From Nymphaea colorata (Eukaryota > Streptophyta > Magnoliopsida > Nymphaeales > Nymphaeaceae), in the NCBI RefSeq assembly GCF_008831285.2, contig NC_045146.1, positions 24,445,703 to 24,509,702 of the forward strand: a stretch of 64,000 bases of DNA, given 5' to 3'. Positions 63,569 to 64,000 of this stretch are shown piece by piece. Positions within the stretch are counted from its first letter, which is position 1; each line of letters starts with the position of its first letter. Under the pieces are notes generated by a model. It saw only the letters and a program-made list of their open reading frames with translations. It did no database searches and had not been told where the DNA came from. The translations under genes were made by a program, and so were the position numbers.

Positions 63569-64000
63569 ACACATAAAGCTTTACTATATTTTGAAAGACT
63601 ACCATCTTGAGTCAGTCGAATACAACTATCATTGTACATGATTGGTGTGGCTCTGATGGGCGTAGCGCGACCGGGCTCGAGTCAGTGGTTGGTAGGTGGT
63701 TGGTACTTGGTTTTCGTGACATGGGTCTTCATCTTTTCGCCCAATACAAGCTAAAGTTGTTTCATTGGATGCAACCTAGTTACTAAAGTAGTTCTAGATC
63801 CTGGGGAGGGTTTTCGCTTTGGGCTTGAGTAGTAGGATGAAATACTCTCAGAACTAAAATGCATCATGTATATCAGCAATTTCCAGTTATTAAAACTTAT
63901 GATCATGAAAAGCAGCCATAGAAATGTCATCTGCATGTAAAAAGCACAAGAACTGGTATATGATCCATTCGGTTATGTTCTGACAAGTCTGAGCACATAA

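Larger units (their letters stand above)
58992..64000. other. APX3 3' UTR and region without a confident gene
   Basis: The first few hundred bases are likely APX3 3' UTR. Further on there are two tandem duplications (59797-59965 and 60898-60977), a 20-base T run (63549-63568), and three coding-like but unassigned stretches: 60042-60410 (plus), 61790-62390 (minus) and 63300-63500 (minus). None matches a family I recognise, so none is called a gene. The rest is AT-rich spacer. Confidence 0.5.

Noticed and set aside
63640-63700. Minus-strand GACTCGAGCCC resembling a Pol III B box, possible SINE or tRNA relic
   Set aside because: No A box, no cloverleaf folding and no defined ends.
1-64000. CRISPR arrays, operons, ribosome binding sites, tRNA or rRNA genes
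   Set aside because: The window is plant nuclear DNA; no evenly spaced repeats or structured RNA gene motifs were found.

Overview
The window is nuclear DNA from a flowering plant. All seven genes are plant families with GT-AG introns (most introns 0.1-2 kb) and plant-style targeting signals: a plastid transit peptide on 3-dehydroquinate synthase and a tail-anchor on the peroxisomal ascorbate peroxidase. The DNA between genes is AT-rich and holds TA, CT/GA and poly-A/T tracts plus small non-autonomous DNA transposons. I cannot name the species from sequence alone.

Layout. 1-4197 (-): 5' ten exons of a secreted GH35 beta-galactosidase that runs off the left edge. 4.2-7.9 kb: intergenic. 7901-11783 (+): plastid 3-dehydroquinate synthase, 8 coding exons, 459 aa. 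13005-13643 (-): intronless 212-aa reading frame with a PNRC-type short motif. 14.6-17.9 kb: intergenic. 17963-24577 (+): synaptotagmin of the SYT1/SYT2 type, 12 exons, 537 aa. 26605-38518 (+): checkpoint clamp-loader RAD17, 12 exons, 644 aa. 38.5-42.2 kb: intergenic with a Tourist-like MITE. 42209-45996 (-): DUF630/DUF632 protein, 4 exons, 648 aa. 46.2-50.6 kb: intergenic. 50683-58991 (+): APX3-type membrane-bound ascorbate peroxidase, 9 exons, 283 aa. 59-64 kb: no confident gene, only tandem repeats and some coding-like relics.

The genes do not form a pathway; this is an ordinary plant neighbourhood of independent genes: cell-wall galactoside trimming, the shikimate pathway, ER-plasma membrane contact sites, DNA-damage checkpoint, a plant-specific plasma-membrane-associated family, and peroxide detoxification at peroxisomes. 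Exon joins were derived by hand from splice consensus and family alignment. In six genes the exon lengths sum to an intact frame. In the beta-galactosidase, exon 5 as I read it is one base short.

I found no evidence for a new multi-gene system. The most interesting signals are small: a 340-bp transposon with perfect terminal repeats and target duplication in a RAD17 intron, a 116-bp Tourist-like MITE, a near-perfect 136-bp foldback in an APX3 intron, a stop-free 84-nt RAD17 intron, an E2F-like site upstream of RAD17, and several unassigned open frames.
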